This document shows positions 58,637 through 64,000 of a stretch of DNA of 64,000 nucleotides, in pieces (within the stretch, counting starts at the first letter, position 1; each line of letters begins with the position of its first letter). A program made the translations under genes and the position numbers. Source of the stretch: Bilophila sp964369665 (lineage in GTDB: Bacteria > Desulfobacterota > Desulfovibrionia > Desulfovibrionales > Desulfovibrionaceae); contig CAYJFS010000003.1 in assembly GCA_964369665.1 (NCBI GenBank), positions 124,001-188,000 of the forward strand. Reading direction: 5' to 3'. The notes beneath the pieces are model-generated. The model did no database searches, was not told the origin of the DNA, and was given only the letters and a program-made list of their open reading frames with translations.

Positions 58637-59689
58637 ATGCATAAAACAATAATTCATGGAATTGCACTTTTTTCAGGAGGTCTGGATAGCCTACTTGCAG
58701 CGAAAATTCTTGTAAAACAAGGGCTTAACATACACTGTCTCCATGCTGTTTCCCCTTTCTTTGGAAAACCACAGGCCATTCCACATTGGCAATCTATATA
58801 TGGTTTATCTATCGAACCTATTGATATAAGTGCTGAATTTGTATCACTCCTTCGTCAAAAACCTAAATATGGTTTTGGTAAAGTCATGAATCCCTGTGTA
58901 GACTGCAAAATACTCATGATGCGTTTAGCTCATACCAAAATGAAAGAATTAGGTGCATCTTTTATTATATCTGGAGAAGTTATTGGTCAAAGACCTATGT
59001 CTCAAAGAAAAGACATGCTCAATTTTATTCCCAAGCATGCTGAAATATACGATATCCTCTTAAGACCTCTATCTGCAAAACATTTACCACCAACAGAGCC
59101 TGAACACTCTGGTCTTGTTGATCGTTCAAAACTCCTTGGTTTTTTTGGTAGAGGAAGAAAAGCACAAATTGCTTTAGCAAAACAAATGGGTATTAAAGAG
59201 ATACCAACACCTGCTGGTGGTTGCCGCCTTACAGAAAAAGATAGTGTTCACCGCTACTGGTCTGTATTAACTAAACTATCTGCTCCTTCTTCTAAAGACT
59301 TTTTTCTTGCTAATGTTGGGAGACAATATTGGCACAAAGATCACTGGCTTATTATTGGAAGAAATGAAGAAGAAAATACAAAACTTGAACAACTAGCATG
59401 TAGTTTGGATTTACTTATAAAAATAAAAGATTTTCCAGGACCTTTAGGCCTAGTAAGACAATTTGTACCTTGGGAATCCTCCATCATCCATAACGCTGCT
59501 GCATTAGTTGCTTCATATGCCCCAAAAGCAATGAAAGAAACAAAAAATATTACCATAACGATTCTTTCTCTAAAAGAAACTTATGAGATTATTGTTCAAC
59601 CTACAAGAACAAGCCTTTTTTCATGGAAAACAATACAATTTGAAGATCTTCGTGAGGCAATCAAACAAGACGTACAACTTACAGTATAA
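58637..59689 (+). CDS. PP-loop ATPase, tRNA-thiolation-like protein
   Basis: A 350-residue protein with an ATP-pyrophosphatase loop FSGGLDSLLAAK near 13-24. It has a CxxC-type pair NPCVDCK near 91-97, an ISGEVIGQRPMSQ block, and TPAGGCRLTEKD near 191-203. The pattern resembles MnmA/ThiI-type tRNA sulfurtransferases, and annotated relatives in Desulfovibrio are often called thiouridylate methyltransferase, a historic name. A role in thiolated tRNA or another sulfur transfer is likely but not proven. A terminator follows. Confidence 0.75.
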   Translation: MHKTIIHGIALFSGGLDSLLAAKILVKQGLNIHCLHAVSPFFGKPQAIPHWQSIYGLSIEPIDISAEFVSLLRQKPKYGFGKVMNPCVDCKILMMRLAHTKMKELGASFIISGEVIGQRPMSQRKDMLNFIPKHAEIYDILLRPLSAKHLPPTEPEHSGLVDRSKLLGFFGRGRKAQIALAKQMGIKEIPTPAGGCRLTEKDSVHRYWSVLTKLSAPSSKDFFLANVGRQYWHKDHWLIIGRNEEENTKLEQLACSLDLLIKIKDFPGPLGLVRQFVPWESSIIHNAAALVASYAPKAMKETKNITITILSLKETYEIIVQPTRTSLFSWKTIQFEDLREAIKQDVQLTV

Positions 59690-59737
59690 AAATAATGCTA
59701 TCTTTATTCATTATTAAATTGAGCTAATCAGTAAATA

Positions 59738-59774
59738 AAAAGAGGATCCATCATACCTCAATGGATCCTCTTTT
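59738..59774. terminator. Bidirectional terminator between PP-loop gene and bacterioferritin gene
   Basis: A perfect 14-bp stem (59738-59751 with 59761-59774) with GGATCC core and 9-base loop; flanking A- and T-runs make it usable from both sides of this convergent pair. Confidence 0.88.
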
Positions 59775-59870
59775 ACATAATATATTCTAAATTTTTTTAG
59801 CCTAATATTAGTCAAAAACAATCTATAATAATACAAAAATACATAAAACTACTAAGCTGGCTACTTACTA

Positions 59871-60404
59871 TTATGTATTCCTTGCTACAAAACCTTGTAC
59901 TTCAATCTCTGTGGAAGGAGAGCCAGCAATTTTTGACAAATATGTATCCCCTAATGTTTTGATATGTCCATCAACATTTATGAAATAATTTACATGTACT
60001 TGCTCTTCAGCAATAACTGTTTCAAACAACTTGGCACTAATAGCATCGCCATTTTCTCTACAAATATTTAAAAACCTATTATAATCTTCTATCGTTTTAT
60101 CTTCTAGATCAACATTATATGGGAAGACAGCTTTAACATTCTGTCCTTTTGATACTTTTTCTGAAATTTCTGTTGTTGGTTCACCACCAATTTCTTTAAT
60201 CCTCTCAGCAAACATCTCTGCATGCTTCATTTCATCCATAGCAATAAGCTTAACATTGGTTGCAAACTCTCCATAATCAGAATCATCTAAATTATAATGC
60301 TGGTTCATATATTGACTAATAGAAAACAACTCCATGCTTCGTGCCTTATTTAATACATCAATAACTCTTGAAATTTTTTCTTCTCTTTCTGTTTTTTGTG
60401 CCAT
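59871..60404 (-). CDS. bfr: Bacterioferritin
   Basis: A 177-residue four-helix ferritin-like protein. Di-iron ligands are visible: Glu25, Glu58 and His61 in MDEMKHAEMF, Glu134 and His137 in AEEQVHVNYF. Met59 in the DEMKH context matches the heme-axial Met of bacterioferritins. It stores iron and detoxifies it using O2 or peroxide. It is slightly longer than E. coli Bfr (158). AGGAGGA precedes the ATG. It is transcribed alone from a long AT-rich upstream region. Confidence 0.92.
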   Translation of the reverse strand: MAQKTEREEKISRVIDVLNKARSMELFSISQYMNQHYNLDDSDYGEFATNVKLIAMDEMKHAEMFAERIKEIGGEPTTEISEKVSKGQNVKAVFPYNVDLEDKTIEDYNRFLNICRENGDAISAKLFETVIAEEQVHVNYFINVDGHIKTLGDTYLSKIAGSPSTEIEVQGFVARNT

Positions 60405-61059
60405 ATATAAATCCTCCTACAGCAGACCTAGCTATTTATAAATCAACATATAAATCAATAATAGTTATTCATTAAAAATATATCAACATTATGTATCATA
60501 ATTATTATAGACTATTAACATCAATTATAACATATCTGAAAACATGCTTAATACTCTGTCTATATTCAAAAATTAACTTCTATATAAACAAATTCACTAT
60601 ATTATTAAAATATATTTACTTAATAGTAACTATACAACTTAAAAAGTGTATTCCTTTCTATTAAATATAAAAAGTATTTTTTACTAGTTCTTGTCTCTAG
60701 TTATATTATTATAATTTAACAACTATGAATATATGATACAAAAATACTAATTATTGCCTGTATTATTTCCTCTTTACAGCCTTAGAATATCTAGTACTAA
60801 CGAGATTACACATTAACAACATTTTTAATACCATATCAACTGAAATCTAGTTTATTACAAAATTTTCATACAAACTATAAATTGCCCATACACCATACCT
60901 AAAATCATTTATTTTTATACATATAATAAAAAATATATAAACCAAACAAGAAGCACTTCTTATTGTACTACAAAACATATCTTCATTTTAAATAACTGTA
61001 GATTATCTCTTCAAAGAACGTTACAAGACACATACTATTTAAGTTAGCAAGGAGCACAT
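60405..61059. other. AT-rich divergent intergenic region bfr/glmS
   Basis: About 655 bases with no ORF worth calling and no recognised RNA gene. It must contain the promoters of bfr and glmS, but TATA-like words are too common to choose. No riboswitch core or glmS ribozyme-type sequence was recognised ahead of glmS. Confidence 0.45.
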
Positions 61060-62892
61060 ATGTGTGGAATAATCGCGTATGTTGGACATAGACCAGCACT
61101 TCCTGTTGTTATTGAAGGCCTTCATCATTTAGAATATCGTGGCTATGACTCAGCAGGTGTTTGCTTTATACAAGGGAATAAACTACATACAATTAAAGCT
61201 GAGGGGAAGCTCTCTGCCCTAGAAAAAAAACTCTCTAGCTGCTCAACAGTACTTACAACAACGGCAATAGGCCATACCCGTTGGGCAACTCATGGAGCAC
61301 CTTCTGAAAAAAATGCACACCCACATACTAATGAAAAACAAGATATTGCCATTGTACATAATGGAATCATTGAAAACCACCAAGAACTTAAAGAACAACT
61401 TCTCCATCTAGGCTACTCCTTTGTTTCAGAGACAGATACAGAAGTTTTAGTACATCTTGTTACTGAAGGTTATAAAAAAAGTAACTCTATCCTACAAAGT
61501 TTTGCTTGGGCACTAAATCAAACTCATGGAAGCTATGCTGTTGCCCTTATAAGCAAATATGATCCTTCTACCATATTTGCTGCACGTAAATCTGCTCCCC
61601 TCATTCTTGGTGTTGGTGTTGGTGAAAACTTTATTGCCTCAGATATCCCAGCATTTCTCTCATATACAAAAGATGTTATTTTTTTAGAAGACTCTGAGAT
61701 TGTCTGTATCACAAATAACACTTGGAATATTGCCAGCCTTTCTAGCTTAAGTCCTATAAAAAAACATATACATACTATTCCATGGGATATGCAGTCTGCT
61801 CAAAAAAGTGGATATAAGCACTTCATGCTCAAGGAAATCTTTGAACAGCCACAAGTCATTGCAGATTGTCTAAAAGGTAGACTTGATTTTGCAAATAAAA
61901 AAATTCTTATACAAGAACTTGAGCATATGCCTATACCTAAACGCTTAACAATAGTAGCTTGTGGCTCATCATATCATGCAGGTATGTGGGGCAAAACTAT
62001 TTTAGAAAACTGGGCAAAAATACCTACCAGCATAGAAATAGCTTCAGAGTTTCGTTATCAAGCTGGCCATACGTTAGCCCCTGAAGATATTATTATTGTT
62101 ATTAGCCAATCTGGAGAAACAGCAGATACTCTTGCTGCACTCCATTTAGCAAAAGAAAAAGGCTGCATAGTAATAGCACTCTGTAATGTTATTGGTTCTA
62201 ACATGACTCGTGAAGCAGATCTTACAATTTATACTCAAGCAGGCCCAGAAATAAGTGTTGCCTCTACAAAAGCTGTATGTAGTCAAATGATGCTTCTTAT
62301 GCTTATAACTCTTTACTATACACAAATAAAAAATATTCTACCCACTAAAAACCTTGAATCCATCCTTAATGACATACAAAACTTACCAGAAACAATAGAG
62401 CAAATATTACCTAGTTTGCAAAAGACAGCAAAAAAAATTGCTGCACAGTATGCCCATGTAGAGCACTTCTTCTTTCTAGGTAGAGGACAAGGGTACCCTC
62501 TAGCTCTAGAAGGATCTTTAAAGCTAAAAGAACTTTCGTATATTCATGCTGAAGCATACCCTGCTGGAGAAATGAAGCATGGAGCCATTGCTCTTATTGA
62601 TCAAAATTTCCCAACCATTGCTATTATTATGAAAGACCATTTAACTCAAAAGATAAAATCAAATATTGCTGAAATACAGGCTAGAGGAGGCTCTGTAATT
62701 GCTATTGCAAGTGACCAAGCAATATTAACCAATTTCTCTCCTGAATATCTATGGCTTATTCCAGAAAAAAACCTATGTACAAGTTTCCTTATGCTTCCTG
62801 CAATGCAACTATTCAGTTATGAAGTAGCTGTATACCTTGGAAAAGATGTTGATCAACCAAGAAACTTAGCTAAAAGCGTTACGGTAGAGTAG
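61060..62892 (+). CDS. glmS: Glutamine--fructose-6-phosphate aminotransferase
   Basis: A 610-residue GlmS: the N-terminal glutaminase domain with catalytic Cys2 (MCGIIAYVG), HTRWATHG and HNGIIEN; two SIS isomerase domains with CGSSYHAG and SQSGETADT; and the conserved C-terminus DQPRNLAKSVTVE. It makes glucosamine 6-phosphate, the entry point to peptidoglycan and lipid A (upstream of LpxC in this window). AAGGAG precedes the ATG. Confidence 0.98.
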   Translation: MCGIIAYVGHRPALPVVIEGLHHLEYRGYDSAGVCFIQGNKLHTIKAEGKLSALEKKLSSCSTVLTTTAIGHTRWATHGAPSEKNAHPHTNEKQDIAIVHNGIIENHQELKEQLLHLGYSFVSETDTEVLVHLVTEGYKKSNSILQSFAWALNQTHGSYAVALISKYDPSTIFAARKSAPLILGVGVGENFIASDIPAFLSYTKDVIFLEDSEIVCITNNTWNIASLSSLSPIKKHIHTIPWDMQSAQKSGYKHFMLKEIFEQPQVIADCLKGRLDFANKKILIQELEHMPIPKRLTIVACGSSYHAGMWGKTILENWAKIPTSIEIASEFRYQAGHTLAPEDIIIVISQSGETADTLAALHLAKEKGCIVIALCNVIGSNMTREADLTIYTQAGPEISVASTKAVCSQMMLLMLITLYYTQIKNILPTKNLESILNDIQNLPETIEQILPSLQKTAKKIAAQYAHVEHFFFLGRGQGYPLALEGSLKLKELSYIHAEAYPAGEMKHGAIALIDQNFPTIAIIMKDHLTQKIKSNIAEIQARGGSVIAIASDQAILTNFSPEYLWLIPEKNLCTSFLMLPAMQLFSYEVAVYLGKDVDQPRNLAKSVTVE

Positions 62893-63492
62893 TTTGGAAG
62901 AGTATTTTTTGAAAAAGCGTTTATGAGGGGAAACAACATGATTTTGATACTTGTTGCTTTAAAAGAGGAACTCAGAAAAGAAGATCTACCAGATTTTCAA
63001 ATACATCATACTGGTGTAGGCAAGATAAATGCAGCAATCAAAACATTAGAAATAATAAAGAGATATTCTCCATCCTTAATAATCAACTATGGAACTGCCG
63101 GAAGTTTAAACAAAAAATTGAATGGACTAGTTGAGGTAACAAAATTTTTTCAAAGAGATATGGATGTCACAGCATTAGGTTTTAAGGTTGGTCAAACTCC
63201 TTTTGATAATATTGAAGAAATAGATTTTGGAAAGAGTGGATACAGTTGTGGAACAGGAGACTCCTTTGTAACACAAACACCAAAGTTGAAAACAGACCTT
63301 GTAGATATGGAGGCATATGCAATTGCAAAAATTTGTTACCTTCAAGATATAAATTTTAAATGTTTTAAATATATATCAGATAGTGCAGATGCAGGTGCAC
63401 GTGATGAATGGATTGAAAATGTATCAATTGGGAAAAAACTCTTTATAGAAAAAATGGGTAATTTCCCAGTTAATTGAAAACACTCTTCCAAA
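62893..63492. repeat. 11-bp inverted repeat flanking the nucleosidase gene
   Basis: TTTGGAAGAGT at 62893-62903, directly after the glmS stop codon, and its exact reverse complement at 63482-63492, just after the nucleosidase stop codon. Similarity continues imperfectly inward (TTTTGAAA-like). This may mark the ends of a small inserted segment or may be chance. Confidence 0.5.
62938..63477 (+). CDS. MTA/SAH nucleosidase-like phosphorylase-fold protein
   Basis: A 179-residue protein of the nucleoside phosphorylase fold. It has TGVGKINAAI, INYGTAGSL and a VDMEAYAIAK block with the ribose-binding Met-Glu, followed by KYISDSADAGA with the catalytic Asp. It is shorter than typical MtnN (about 230). 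The ATG at 62938 has AGGGGA six bases before it. Codon use differs from its neighbours (AGA/AGG and TTG/CTA where they favour CGT and CTT), which hints at transfer. Confidence 0.8.
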   Translation: MILILVALKEELRKEDLPDFQIHHTGVGKINAAIKTLEIIKRYSPSLIINYGTAGSLNKKLNGLVEVTKFFQRDMDVTALGFKVGQTPFDNIEEIDFGKSGYSCGTGDSFVTQTPKLKTDLVDMEAYAIAKICYLQDINFKCFKYISDSADAGARDEWIENVSIGKKLFIEKMGNFPVN

Positions 63493-64000
63493 ACAGTTGG
63501 TAACCATGGAAACTAGAGCATATTTTCAAACATACACAGCAAATGTAACAAAATATACCCAAAGACCAAAAACATATAAAGTCAATACTTCTACTGGCAT
63601 AATTTCATATAATACACCAGCAATAAATACTGCTAAAAAATTATTAATAAATTCTCAGTAAAGACACTATAGTCATGTCTAACTCCTTCTGTACAACATA
63701 AATAAAAATAACACTATTACACTCTATTCTTATATTTACTATACTTACAGAGACATAACCAATAAATATACCATCTCTCTCTGATCAAGAACGTCTATAT
63801 AATAGTAACAACTATCTATGATTGTGCAAATAATAACAAACCATACTATGTTAATAATGAAAAAATTCTAGTAAAAATACCTATATTCAATACATATCAA
63901 GAAATAATAACTATATTTATACTTTTAAAAAAACTTTATAATCTGATGTAATCTTAAAAACATAGACTTCCTAATGACTACCTATAAAAACTATTATCTT
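63493..64000. other. AT-rich region at the window end
   Basis: No convincing gene. A 51-codon open frame at 63506-63661 lacks a ribosome-binding site and any recognisable motif. The remainder is AT-rich without visible repeats. Confidence 0.4.

Noticed and set aside
63506..63661. 51-codon frame after the nucleosidase gene
   Set aside because: No Shine-Dalgarno, no motif, and chance frames of this size are common here; left uncalled.

Overview
The window reads as part of a low-GC genome of a Desulfovibrionaceae-type intracellular bacterium, and Lawsonia intracellularis is the best match. Three things support this. Protein sequences and gene order are Desulfovibrio-like: a FlgM partner protein, a histone-deacetylase-like protein with a C-terminal Cys tail, and a CofD-like gene paired with an amidotransferase-like gene. 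Base composition is very A+T-rich with long AT intergenic stretches. Finally, two large autotransporters resemble the one known from Lawsonia. The species call is inference; no database search was run.

Layout. 1-4.8 kb: the 3' end of aat, then a leftward block with an HDAC-like protein, hldD, and obg-rpmA-rplU. 5.2-11.4 kb: rightward groES-groEL, prmC, lpxC and mutL. 11.4-19.2 kb: leftward DUF4139 protein, secA, hypE, an MFS transporter, and a flgM pair behind a near-consensus sigma-28 promoter. 19.4-23.2 kb: a phenylacetate-CoA ligase-like enzyme and an HU protein facing a ZIP transporter and fpg. 23.2-27.6 kb: a small glycan/acyl cluster (glycosyltransferase-like, acyl carrier protein, KAS III-like, unknown, NeuD-like acetyltransferase). 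27.8 kb: tRNA-Leu(CAA). 27.9-33.4 kb: leftward htpX, then era, a frame-interrupted yggS and fliL-N-O-P-Q. 33.6-40.5 kb: a hydantoinase-like protein, the CofD-like/BPL_N-like pair and valS.

40.7-46.8 kb is the most unusual region. Two full-length paralogous autotransporters point at each other. Between them lies a truncated passenger-only third copy whose sequence mixes features of both. The leftward gene has a 24-bp tandem repeat directly in front of its start codon, and the assembly breaks there (100 Ns). This looks like a surface-variation locus, with recombination supplying passenger variants and repeat number possibly setting expression.

47.4-64 kb is mainly rightward housekeeping and metabolism: a hypothetical protein, a PreP-type M16C peptidase, CoA-disulfide reductase-rhodanese, topA, an MBL hydrolase, argG-argH and a PP-loop tRNA-thiolation-like protein. 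A leftward bacterioferritin follows, then glmS. Last is a small nucleosidase gene flanked by an 11-bp inverted repeat and with foreign-looking codon use. No transposase, integrase, rRNA or CRISPR array was seen.
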